Assembly: GCA_039030125.1 (NCBI GenBank)
Contig: JBCCEV010000096.1
Coordinates: 1 to 16,411 of the forward strand
Length of the DNA stretch: 16,411 bases
Reading direction: 5' to 3'
Origin: JBCCEV01 sp039030125
GTDB taxonomy: Bacteria > Pseudomonadota > Gammaproteobacteria > Ga0077536
This document shows positions 6,799 to 13,121 of this stretch, piece after piece. Numbering within the stretch: position 1 is the stretch's first letter; each line of letters opens with the position of its first letter. The position numbers and the translations under genes were made by a program. The notes beneath the pieces are model-generated. The model was not told the DNA's origin and ran no database searches. It was given only the letters and a program-made list of their open reading frames with translations.

Positions 6799-8556
6799 CT
6801 AAGCCGCCAGGGTCTGCATGTCGGCGAGTTCAAGTAGATCCGCATCGGCGACATCGCGGACAAATTCAAGAAAACTCTGGCCGTCCTTTCGGCGCGCCAG
6901 ATAGTTCCCCACAATCTGCTCGACGACGGCGTTGACATCCTCGGCCGGGATCGGACCACAAACAGGGCGGCCTATGCCCTTGTCGTGATCGCTGCCACCA
7001 CCAAGGACCAAGTGGTAGCCCTCCCTGCCGTCTTGCAACGTCGCGCCAACCAATCCAATGTCGCCAATGTAGTGTTGCGCGCACGAATTAGGGCAGCCAG
7101 TGAGGTGAATGTTGATCGGTCTGTCGAGCGTAAAGCACTGCTCCAAATGCCTAACCAGCGCGGCGCCGTTTTCTTTAGTAAACGACAGAGCAAGTTTGCA
7201 CCCGCTTTTACCGGTACAGGCAACCGCGCCAGCGGCAAATGCGGTGGCGCTGGTTTTCATACCGTCGTTCTCGATACGCGTTTTAATCTCGTGTTCTGCA
7301 CTCTCGGGCAGATGAGGTATCAGCACGTTTTGCCACACCGTGAGCCGCAGATCATTCCGCCCGTGCTGGAGCGCAACGTCACCCAAGGTTCGCATTTGAT
7401 TGGGACTTAGCCGGCCCATCTCCAGCGCAACGCCGAGATAGCGCAAACCGGCTTCCTTCTGCGCGTGAAAGCCGATGTGCCCCTGGCGATTAACTGGCGG
7501 GCGCTCAAGTTCCTGTTCCATGCCCAGCGGCGTGAGTTGGAAACCGGCTTCCAGCTCAGTTAGTTTTTCATTCGTTTTCGCGATAAACCAATCCACGCCA
7601 TGTTTGTCGAGCACGTATTTCAGGCGTGCTTTTTTGCGGTTGGTGCGATCGGCATGTTCGACAAACGTGTAGAGCATCGCGAATCCCGCCATCACGGTTT
7701 GTTCAGGGGTACAAATAACGCCTGTTTCCCGCGTCAGATCTTTATGACCGCTGATACCGCCCAAACCAACACGGCAGTAAATCCCAGGATCGATCGCGGC
7801 CCCCTCGCCGACAGCAACCGCTTGAAAGCAAATGTCGTTGCTGTCGCTGACGGCCGAAATGGAGCCGCCGTTCTCGAAAGAGATATTGAACTTTCTGGGC
7901 AACGCGCGCAGTTCTCTTGTATTGAGCACCAAGTTGGATAAACGCTGCGCGAAAGGGGCGAGATTGATAAGTTCGCTTTGATCAAAGCCCGCGGTTGGCG
8001 AGGCCGTCATATTTCTTGCCGAGTCGGCACCGGAGCCTTGGCAAGAGAGTCCGGCGCAGGTCAGCGCGTCCATCACGTTTAGAACATCTTTGGGTTCAAT
8101 TTCACGGATTTGAATATTGCCGCGGGTGGTGACGTGAGCGTATCCACCGCCGAAGCGCTCGGCGATATCGGCCAGCGCCAGCATTTGATCGCCTCGCATC
8201 TGGCAGGCCGGAAGCCGCAGACGCACCATATAACCCGGGCTGGTGGGTTCGACGTTGAAAAAACCCAAATGCCGCAGCAGGAACTGGTCTAGACCCGCTG
8301 CAATTTCGTTTCGGGCAGTCCAGTTTTCCAACCGCTCCCATAGATCCATAGGATGCAATTTGTACTTGGCAATTTCCTCCTTGCACAGATCCTCAAGCGG
8401 CGTGCCGTAAACCATCTCGGTGGGTTCTTCCTCGGCCGCTCCAGCAGTACCTAATTCGAGCTTACTGAGCGCCGCCATGAGACAAGCGATTTGCTCATCG
8501 CTGAACCCGCGTTGATGAGACGGCTCATTCATCTGTCCACTCTCTGCATCGCTCAT
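6799..8556 (-). CDS. nirA: NirA-family siroheme/4Fe-4S assimilatory nitrite reductase
   Basis: A 585-residue hemoprotein with two ferredoxin-like half-domains. Siroheme/anion-contact regions are MVRLRLPACQMRGDQ, HVTTRGNIQIRE (R145), ARNMTASPTAG (R181) and LPRKFNISFENGG (R221/K222). The 4Fe-4S/siroheme cysteines are C447 and C453 in ACTGKSGCKLAL and C488 and C492 in TGCPNSCAQHYIGDIGLVG. CTG..C with GCPNSC is the nitrite-reductase pattern; sulfite reductases usually have GCPNGC. It should catalyse six-electron reduction of nitrite to ammonium in the cytoplasm. Bacterial NirA usually takes electrons from ferredoxin; here a diflavin reductase follows directly and probably replaces or supplements it. 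The start is ambiguous: ATG 8556 has no clear ribosome site, and ATG 8532 (Met9) is an alternative. A sigma-54-like promoter lies ~150 bp upstream. Confidence 0.85.
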   Translation of the reverse strand: MSDAESGQMNEPSHQRGFSDEQIACLMAALSKLELGTAGAAEEEPTEMVYGTPLEDLCKEEIAKYKLHPMDLWERLENWTARNEIAAGLDQFLLRHLGFFNVEPTSPGYMVRLRLPACQMRGDQMLALADIAERFGGGYAHVTTRGNIQIREIEPKDVLNVMDALTCAGLSCQGSGADSARNMTASPTAGFDQSELINLAPFAQRLSNLVLNTRELRALPRKFNISFENGGSISAVSDSNDICFQAVAVGEGAAIDPGIYCRVGLGGISGHKDLTRETGVICTPEQTVMAGFAMLYTFVEHADRTNRKKARLKYVLDKHGVDWFIAKTNEKLTELEAGFQLTPLGMEQELERPPVNRQGHIGFHAQKEAGLRYLGVALEMGRLSPNQMRTLGDVALQHGRNDLRLTVWQNVLIPHLPESAEHEIKTRIENDGMKTSATAFAAGAVACTGKSGCKLALSFTKENGAALVRHLEQCFTLDRPINIHLTGCPNSCAQHYIGDIGLVGATLQDGREGYHLVLGGGSDHDKGIGRPVCGPIPAEDVNAVVEQIVGNYLARRKDGQSFLEFVRDVADADLLELADMQTLAA

Positions 8557-8638
8557 AGTTTGGATGGGCTGGGTTGGCCGGGTTGTGGCTTAGCGCGTTG
8601 GTTCCGATGTGCTTGGCGTCGAGCCCCGTTATCGCAGG

Positions 8639-8651
8639 CCTAACCGTTAGG
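8639..8651. repeat. 13-bp palindrome in the nirA leader
   Basis: CCTAAC-C-GTTAGG is a perfect palindrome around one base. It lies between the predicted nirA sigma-54 promoter and the nirA start, so it would be in the 5' leader RNA or serve as a regulator site. Assimilatory nitrate/nitrite operons often use leader hairpins with NasR/NasT antiterminators or LysR-type operators. The required hexaloop pair of ANTAR targets was not seen, so no assignment is made. Confidence 0.35.
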
Positions 8652-8708
8652 TGTTCCGCGCCACAGCCTGTCCCGAGCCGCGCGATTTGTGCCTTAGGAA
8701 AAAAACTT

Positions 8709-8724
8709 AGCAAAAGCTTTGCCA
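8709..8724 (-). promoter_or_regulatory. Sigma-54 (-24/-12) promoter candidate for nirA and diflavin reductase
   Basis: On the minus strand the sequence is TGGCAAAGCTTTTGCT. Against the sigma-54 consensus TGGCAC-N5-TTGCW only position 6 differs, and the invariant GG and GC have the correct 10-base spacing. Transcription would start near 8698, about 140 nt before the nirA ATG, giving a long leader. A second, weaker GG-N10-GC match (AGGCACAAATCGCGCG, 8678-8693) lies just downstream. Assimilatory nitrite reductase is commonly under nitrogen control, so the placement makes sense; activity is inferred. Confidence 0.6.
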
Positions 8725-9052
8725 GCTAGCTTTGTTATTAAATTCAGAAGCTTATGAGATCATTAAGGGGGTTGAATGCGCTAAATGAACGCACGTCAGG
8801 CGCATTTCGCACCAAAAAGGCACGGGGGTATTACTCGATATTTGAGCAGCGTGAATGGCCGTTTTAGCTTGCAAGGTGGCGCTGACTCGATATCCGGCCG
8901 GCCGGAACCAAGCTTGCGTCTGACGTGAGTCCGTTCAACTGGCCCGAGCTGCACCACCTTATTGGCGAAGGCGGGAAATTTTTCGAAGCGGCGCCTTGCC
9001 ACCAACCGGGTCCCGCTCGGCACAAGGGCCCCGGCTTGGATCGGCGCGCCGG
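8725..9052. other. 328-bp gap between the amt unit and the nirA promoter
   Basis: AT-rich DNA at 8725-8775 lies just upstream of the nirA sigma-54 candidate, where a bendable or IHF-type region is expected. TGCGCTAAATGAACGCA at 8777-8793 resembles an NtrC site but misses three informative bases. A 14-bp perfect palindrome TCCGGCCGGCCGGA sits at 8893-8906. No terminator with a T-run was found after the 53-residue gene, so readthrough from amt is possible. No gene was recognised. Confidence 0.45.
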
Positions 9053-9214
9053 TCAGAGGTCGTTGAAGCTCTTATTCTCGTGGAGATAAGTCGCCGCGAT
9101 GACGCCAACGACAATGCCGATGGCAACGATGAGAAACAGTCCGAGCAACGCGGGCGAATCGGCAAACGTGAAATAGGCTTCAGCAGCATCCCAGCTTTCA
9201 ATTGGACTACCCAT
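9053..9214 (-). CDS. 53-residue single-span membrane protein behind amt
   Basis: Reading the minus strand from ATG 9214 gives MGSPIESWDAAEAYFTFADS, then PALLGLFLIVAIGIVVGVIA, then ATYLHENKSFNDL and a TGA stop. GAGAGGAG lies about eight bases upstream (9223-9230), a strong ribosome binding site. Only 23 bp separate the amt stop from this start, so the two are almost surely cotranscribed. A short acidic/aromatic amphipathic N-terminus is followed by one membrane span (~21-42) and a short charged tail. I recall similar tiny WDA.E.Y.TFA-type proteins beside ammonium transporters, but cannot name a family. It is plausibly an Amt accessory or stabilising subunit; that role is inference. Confidence 0.75.
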   Translation of the reverse strand: MGSPIESWDAAEAYFTFADSPALLGLFLIVAIGIVVGVIAATYLHENKSFNDL

Positions 9215-9237
9215 GATTAACTCCTCTCTTTATCTGG

Positions 9238-10590
9238 TTATGACGTGGCAGGCGCAGTATCGCCAGCATCAACATCTGTTTGGGCTCCGTGCACACTGCT
9301 TTCCGGGTAAGCCGGCCATTTCACTTCAACGTGGTCCAGACCGCGCACTTCGGCGGCCTCAGGTACGCGCAGCACACCCATTGATTTCATGATGAAAGAG
9401 ATCACGTAGCCCGGAATGAGACCCATGCCCACTAAAAGCACGGCACTCACCACCTGACCAACGAGGTTCACAGCAGCCGCGCCCTCGGCCATGTTGGGAT
9501 AACCGGAAGCAAAAATCCCGCAGGCGACGATTCCCCAAACTCCGCACACGCCGTGCACTGGGACCGCACCCACGGCATCGTCAATACCAAGCTTCTCTAG
9601 ATAGCGCCCGGCAAGCGGGGCAATCATGCCGCCCACGAACCCAAGTGCAAAGGCAATCGGTGGATAGTAGACATCCAGACCAGCCGCCACGGAGATGATC
9701 CCGCACAGTGCCCCAGACATCATCCAGAAAGGATCGCGGGTCATGAAGTAGCAGCCGATAATACCGCCTGAGAGACCCATCAAAGTGTTGAACGCGTAGG
9801 CAGACAGCGTCATTGGCTGATTGTAGATATTGACCCACTGCCCAGAGCCGCCGTAAATCGCGCAACCGGCCAAGAAACCGAAGAAGCCGACAATGATCAG
9901 CATGAGACCGATCAGCACCATGGGTAAATTGTGCGGGCGGATGGTCACCGGAGTGCCATCGGCTGCGAACTTACCCACGCGCGGCCCCAGGTTGATCAGG
10001 ACGCCGAGCGCGAAGAAACCTGAAATGATGTGAATTACACCGGCGCATCCCACATCGTGATAGCCGAGTTTGCGGGTCATCCAGCCATCTGGATGCCAAC
10101 CCCAACTGGCCGCCAGGATCCACAGTCCCGAGCCTAGGATCACCGCTAAGATAATGAACGAACTCACGCGGATGCGCTCGATTACCGCACCAGACATAAT
10201 CGATGCGGTGGTCGCGGCAAACAGAACGAAGGCGGCCCAGAACACGCCGGTCGCGTTGTCCGCCAAATTGGGGCCCATTGCCAAATCCCACGGCCGCCCG
10301 GCGGCGCCAGCGGCGAAATCGGGGACCAGGCCGTTGTACATCGCCAGGTAGATCCACCAACCGAAGAAGAAGAACGTGGGGATCACGAAAGCAAATGCGA
10401 GGATGTTTTTAACACCTGCCACCAGGGTGTGCTTCATCCGCGATGCACCCATTTCGTAGCCAAGGAAGCCCGCGTGGATGAGCACCATCACGCTAGTACA
10501 CCACCAGTAAAAGACTTCGAGATTGATCGCAGTCGTCATCTCGACCGCTTCTTTCAATGCGGCTAAATCGGTCGCTAGTTCGGCTTCCAT
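9238..10590 (-). CDS. amt: Ammonium transporter, Amt/Rh family
   Basis: A 450-residue inner-membrane protein with ~11 membrane spans, from NLEVFYWWCTSVMVLIHAGF to AVLLVGMGLIPGYVISFIM, and a ~45-residue soluble C-terminal tail. The pore twin histidines are present: H187 in HDVGCAGVIHIISG, with the conserved Asp eight residues before it (D179) as in AmtB, and H346 in DDAVGAVPVHGVCGVWG. It moves ammonium/ammonia into the cell, probably as a trimer. The start is set at ATG 10590, where GGGAG sits six bases upstream. A longer frame to a TTG at 10659 would run through the predicted sigma-54 promoter and adds no family sequence. No typical cleavable signal is visible. The gene is followed by the 53-residue membrane protein; no glnK was found in the window. 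Confidence 0.93.
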   Translation of the reverse strand: MEAELATDLAALKEAVEMTTAINLEVFYWWCTSVMVLIHAGFLGYEMGASRMKHTLVAGVKNILAFAFVIPTFFFFGWWIYLAMYNGLVPDFAAGAAGRPWDLAMGPNLADNATGVFWAAFVLFAATTASIMSGAVIERIRVSSFIILAVILGSGLWILAASWGWHPDGWMTRKLGYHDVGCAGVIHIISGFFALGVLINLGPRVGKFAADGTPVTIRPHNLPMVLIGLMLIIVGFFGFLAGCAIYGGSGQWVNIYNQPMTLSAYAFNTLMGLSGGIIGCYFMTRDPFWMMSGALCGIISVAAGLDVYYPPIAFALGFVGGMIAPLAGRYLEKLGIDDAVGAVPVHGVCGVWGIVACGIFASGYPNMAEGAAAVNLVGQVVSAVLLVGMGLIPGYVISFIMKSMGVLRVPEAAEVRGLDHVEVKWPAYPESSVHGAQTDVDAGDTAPATS

Positions 10591-10642
10591 CACACGCTCC
10601 CAGGCCTTTTGCGGCTCATTAGAATAGGCAGGAGCAATTTGA

Positions 10643-10658
10643 TGCAGCGTGTGTGCCA
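10643..10658 (-). promoter_or_regulatory. Sigma-54 (-24/-12) promoter candidate for amt
   Basis: The minus strand reads TGGCACACACGCTGCA, matching TGGCAC-N5-TTGCW at every position but one (C for T in the -12 box), with GG and GC at the required spacing. Transcription would start near 10632, leaving a ~40-nt leader before the chosen amt ATG at 10590. Two NtrC-like sites lie upstream at 10712 and 10744. Together these are the standard parts of a nitrogen-regulated promoter. Confidence 0.75.
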
Positions 10659-10711
10659 AGACGGGTCAGCGATGCGTTGTGCCGGTTGCTGCATCCTCAT
10701 GATGCGCAGTG

Positions 10712-10728
10712 CGCACCCACACAGTGCA
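10712..10728. promoter_or_regulatory. NtrC-like enhancer site 1 upstream of amt
   Basis: CGCACCCACACAGTGCA fits the dyad TGCACY-N5-RGTGCA at 11 of 12 informative positions, differing only in the outermost base. Its centre is about 88 bp upstream of the predicted amt start point, a usual distance for enhancer binding. The site also lies in the upstream region of the divergent gene at 10790. Confidence 0.6.
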
Positions 10729-10743
10729 TTTGCGCGCAGAAAG

Positions 10744-10758
10744 GCACCAACTCAGAGC
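10744..10758. promoter_or_regulatory. NtrC-like enhancer site 2 upstream of amt
   Basis: GCACCAACTCAGAGC fits GCACY-N5-RGTGC with one mismatch (GAGC for GTGC). Its centre is 31 bp from the centre of site 1, close to three helical turns. This is the arrangement known for the paired NtrC sites of enteric glnA. It is weaker than site 1 taken alone; the pairing is what supports it. Confidence 0.5.
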
Positions 10759-10789
10759 GCCTTTAGACACCGACGGATCGGAGCTATTT

Positions 10790-11101
10790 ATGCCCCTAAA
10801 GCGTCAGCGAAACGTGACTTTAATCTTGGTCGAGGCCCCGGGTGTGCGCCGCGCGGGGACACACGGATTTGCTAATTCCAGCTCGGAATGCGCAGGCGAC
10901 AACCACACGCAAGGCTCACGTTTCGTCGAACAGGCCGCACGTTGTGTTGAAACGCTGGGTCATCAAGTGCGAGGTATTGAAGCTTGGCACAACTCACGCT
11001 CAAACGGCGCTGCGGCACTAGGTGGCTGGGATCTCATTGCGACTAACACGAGCTGCCGCCGTTTAAGCACCGCGCTCAGTACCGAGTTGCATGCCGAGTG
11101 A
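10790..11101 (+). CDS. Small protein divergent from amt, faintly universal-stress-protein-like
   Basis: A 103-residue protein. ATG 10790 has GGAG at 10780-10783, six bases away, so this start is preferred over an ATG at 10709 that lies inside the NtrC site region. The visible pattern is a short strand NVTLILVEAPG, a loop, a helix FVEQAARCVETLGHQVRGIE and a late strand GGWDLIATNTSCRR. This order resembles the outer part of the UspA fold, but the protein is shorter than usual and lacks a clear ATP loop (GxxGHGR). It could be a reduced USP-like protein, an unrelated orphan or a decayed gene. It shares its upstream region with amt and ends 27 bp from the convergent nhaR gene. Confidence 0.45.
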   Translation: MPLKRQRNVTLILVEAPGVRRAGTHGFANSSSECAGDNHTQGSRFVEQAARCVETLGHQVRGIEAWHNSRSNGAAALGGWDLIATNTSCRRLSTALSTELHAE

Positions 11102-11128
11102 CACGGCGTGCGCTGCCCGGGTTTGAAC

Positions 11129-12028
11129 TCAGGCAAAAACGGAAGAGCGAGCCACCTCCGTGACGCGCTGGACCGCCGGATGATGAATTTTTCGCTCCGG
11201 TGAAATCGCGTAATAGGATTCACGTGCACCCTCTGCAATACCAACCTCACGAGCGCCATACATTGCTTCAACTTCCTTAGCGATCGCGCTTGGCGCCGGA
11301 AACAAACCCTTACCCGCCTGACCAAAAGCCTTGAGCAAGGCGCTGTCGTGAAATTCCGCGATCACGTTGGGCCGCACGCCGACCGCCTCAAACCAATCTT
11401 CAAGACGTCGGCGCAGGGCGCTGGTCCCAACGGGCAGCAACATCGGGGCACCATCCAAGGTTGCGGGAAAACCCCGGGCATATTCCCGCCAACCCTCGGC
11501 CTGCGAAAAAAACGCAACGCCCGTCTCGCCGAGTTGATGATTAAACGCCTTCACACTGAGGCCGGTTGGGATCGGCCTGTCGGAGATGACAAGGTCCAAC
11601 CGTGCAACGGTAAGCTCGGCGAGCAACGCTTCGAGTTCGCCTTCGGCGCACACAAGTTGAACCGGCTCCGCCAAATCCATCGCCGGTTTCAAAATCTGGT
11701 AGGTGATGAGTTTGGCGATTGAGCTCACGATCCCAACGTTCAATACTAATGGGTTACCGGGCTTACCGCTTTTCATGCGCTCAGTGAGCTCCGCACCAAG
11801 ACGGAAGATTTCATCGGCATACTGAAAAACGATACGGCCATTGTCCGACAGCACGAGACGGCGACCCACTCGTTCGAAAAGCGGGGTACCAACGGACTGT
11901 TCTAACAACTTAAGCTGCCCGCTAACCGTCTGCGGTGTTAGAAATAATTTCTCCGCGGCGCGCGCGATGCTTCCTTCCTGGGCGATAGTCCAGAAATACA
12001 GCAGGTGGTTGTAGTTGAGGTGCCTCAT
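11129..12028 (-). CDS. nhaR: NhaR-type LysR family transcriptional regulator
   Basis: A 299-residue protein, normal for the family. The N-terminus LNYNHLLYFWTIAQEGSIAR and AAEKLFLTPQTVSGQLKLLE form the winged helix-turn-helix (residues ~4-62). The rest is the periplasmic-binding-like effector domain with segments typical of NhaR: EPVQLVCAEGELEALLAEL, RLDLVISDRPIP, HDSALLKAFGQAGKGLFPAP and the ending AISPERKIHHPAV. NhaR activates the Na+/H+ antiporter gene nhaA in enterobacteria in response to Na+. No antiporter gene is in this window, so the target here is unknown. The gene may act elsewhere in the genome. The ribosome site before ATG 12028 is weak. Confidence 0.85.
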   Translation of the reverse strand: MRHLNYNHLLYFWTIAQEGSIARAAEKLFLTPQTVSGQLKLLEQSVGTPLFERVGRRLVLSDNGRIVFQYADEIFRLGAELTERMKSGKPGNPLVLNVGIVSSIAKLITYQILKPAMDLAEPVQLVCAEGELEALLAELTVARLDLVISDRPIPTGLSVKAFNHQLGETGVAFFSQAEGWREYARGFPATLDGAPMLLPVGTSALRRRLEDWFEAVGVRPNVIAEFHDSALLKAFGQAGKGLFPAPSAIAKEVEAMYGAREVGIAEGARESYYAISPERKIHHPAVQRVTEVARSSVFA

Positions 12029-12350
12029 AGACCGTTACCGCAGTGCGAATCACCGCTTCCTCCCGAGGACAATGCTCACTCACCAACGGGCGCGGTGCAA
12101 CGTCTAGTAAGGTTTTCCCGATGATTGTGTTCGATTAGTTCGAGCCTGCCACGCCCTGGTAGCGCGCCGGGACGATCTCACCGCGGTATTTCCCGCCGTT
12201 TCTGGACATGTCTTAGGCCCCGGTGTTTTCGTTTCCGGTTCATTCGAAAAAACCGAGCTTTCTTGTCGGTAATATCATCAGCGCCCCACACCCCGGCTTG
12301 CTAAGGTTCCCCCCATCGAAAAAGACCCACACCCAAAGACTAAATGAACC
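12029..12350. other. 322-bp divergent intergenic region between nhaR and the 118-residue gene
   Basis: This must hold the nhaR promoter and that of the gene at 12351. TAATAT at 12270-12275 could be a -10 box for the plus strand, but no good -35 box is seen. A 24-codon minus-strand frame at 12135-12209 starts MSRNGGKYRGEIVPAR; it has no ribosome binding site and is not called as a gene. No strong dyad or terminator was recognised. Confidence 0.45.
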
Positions 12351-12707
12351 ATGTTTGAAGCCATCTATCTTGTGACATTGATGACCCAGCCGGGCGAGGC
12401 ACTTAAAGCTCTGCATCATGGGTCGCCCCAGGTCGTCGAGTCACGGCCGTTTCCTACCCAAACAACACTGGCTGGCGCAGTCGAGAGGATGCCAAGCCGA
12501 GCTGACAACACGGATGGTCAGTGGCTCCATTATGAATTGGATATGGACGACTTCTCCACCACGCCACGGCGCACCACCGAGGAAAACCCCTACCCGAGCT
12601 GGCGATGGTTCGAGCGGCACCGTGATTGGCTGCGTCTTGAGCAATCGACACGTTTTGGCAGCAACACACAGGCCCTGTTCGCGCACTGGTCGCCGTTTTC
12701 CTTCTGA
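12351..12707 (+). CDS. Unrecognised 118-residue protein followed by a terminator
   Basis: The frame from ATG 12351 encodes MFEAIYLVTLMTQPGEALKA, and later DGQWLHYELDMDDFS and NPYPSWRWFERHRDWLRLE, ending AHWSPFSF. It is soluble-looking, rich in Trp, Arg and acidic residues, with no signal peptide or known motif. The composition looks like a real globular protein, and a strong plus-strand terminator begins 37 bp after its stop, which supports an expressed unit. The ribosome binding site is poor. An overlapping plus-strand frame (12418-12789) runs through the terminator and is less likely. No function can be assigned. Confidence 0.5.
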   Translation: MFEAIYLVTLMTQPGEALKALHHGSPQVVESRPFPTQTTLAGAVERMPSRADNTDGQWLHYELDMDDFSTTPRRTTEENPYPSWRWFERHRDWLRLEQSTRFGSNTQALFAHWSPFSF

Positions 12708-12719
12708 GATCCCCCTTAT

Positions 12720-12734
12720 CCGTCATCGCGACGG
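12720..12734. repeat. Small hairpin CCGTC-ATCGC-GACGG just before the terminator
   Basis: A perfect 5-bp stem with a 5-nt loop, 9 bp upstream of the terminator stem. It may stabilise the 3' end of the transcript. Confidence 0.3.
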
Positions 12735-12743
12735 TGGTTTGAG

Positions 12744-12768
12744 CCCGACCCTGCGTCGGGTTTTTTTT
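12744..12768 (+). terminator. Rho-independent terminator
   Basis: The stem CCCGAC (12744-12749) and GTCGGG (12755-12760) encloses the loop CCTGC, followed at once by eight T (12761-12768). It is oriented for the plus strand and ends the transcript of the 118-residue gene, insulating the downstream dehydrogenase cluster. Confidence 0.85.
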
Positions 12769-13121
12769 GCTTCGCTAAAGCAGCCATAACGGGGCTCGAT
12801 CTTAGAAGTCATCGCCGGGCCTGGGCCGCCCGATCCATGACCGGGGACTATCGAGGTTGCAGCGACGCACCTCTTTTTGATGGCTGGCGAGAATTCAGCG
12901 CGTGGATTGTTACCCCGCGTGCGCAGAAACGGTTTAGCAATGCGTTTGGACGACCACAGCATTTTCTCGATGCCGATCGCGTTGACGGACTCAGGGATCG
13001 GGAACAAAAAGGGCCTCATCGTTTAATCCATGAACCGGTAAGAATTTTCCGTAGATGTGTGTCGTTTGGACGGGATAGACTCCCCCGCCTACCTATCGGA
13101 ATACCGGGATCGGAACGTCGC
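12769..13121. other. 353-bp stretch upstream of the dehydrogenase pair, no gene
   Basis: An open frame extends from the dehydrogenase gene up to 12837, but its product here is Arg-rich and matches nothing. It also crosses a terminator-like hairpin at 12853-12878, so it is not taken as coding. The promoter of the dehydrogenase unit should lie here. TTGGAC followed at 18 bp by TACCTA near 13066-13095 is only a weak sigma-70 candidate. No clear operator was recognised. Confidence 0.45.
12853..12878 (+). terminator. Possible second terminator (bulged hairpin plus T5)
   Basis: GAGGTTGC (12853-12860) pairs with GCACCTC (12867-12873) with one bulged T over the loop AGCGAC, followed by five T (12874-12878). 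It is weaker than the hairpin at 12744. It may catch readthrough or be a leader hairpin of the dehydrogenase unit. Confidence 0.4.

Noticed and set aside
6780..6959. Extension of the diflavin reductase frame into nirA
   Set aside because: It overlaps the conserved nirA 3' end in another frame and has no CysJ-like sequence; GTG 6779 lies 19 bp after the nirA stop.
8678..8693. Second GG-N10-GC match (AGGCACAAATCGCGCG) upstream of nirA
   Set aside because: The -12 box matches poorly; the neighbouring TGGCAAAGCTTTTGCT is much closer to consensus.
8525..8713. 62-codon minus-strand frame upstream of and overlapping the nirA start
   Set aside because: It starts with TTG inside the predicted sigma-54 promoter, has no ribosome site and no recognisable sequence; judged chance.
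8777..8793. NtrC-like dyad upstream of the nirA promoter
   Set aside because: Three of twelve informative bases differ, so it is not listed as a site.
10591..10659. N-terminal extension of amt to a TTG start at 10659
   Set aside because: It runs through the sigma-54 promoter candidate and adds no family sequence; ATG 10590 has GGGAG six bases upstream.
12418..12789. 123-codon plus-strand frame overlapping the 118-residue gene
   Set aside because: It reads through the strong terminator at 12744-12768 and gives a Pro/Arg-rich product without structure.
12837..13121. Extension of the HisD-like frame to 12837
   Set aside because: 95 extra Arg-rich residues match nothing in the family and cross a terminator-like hairpin; similarity starts at ATG 13122.
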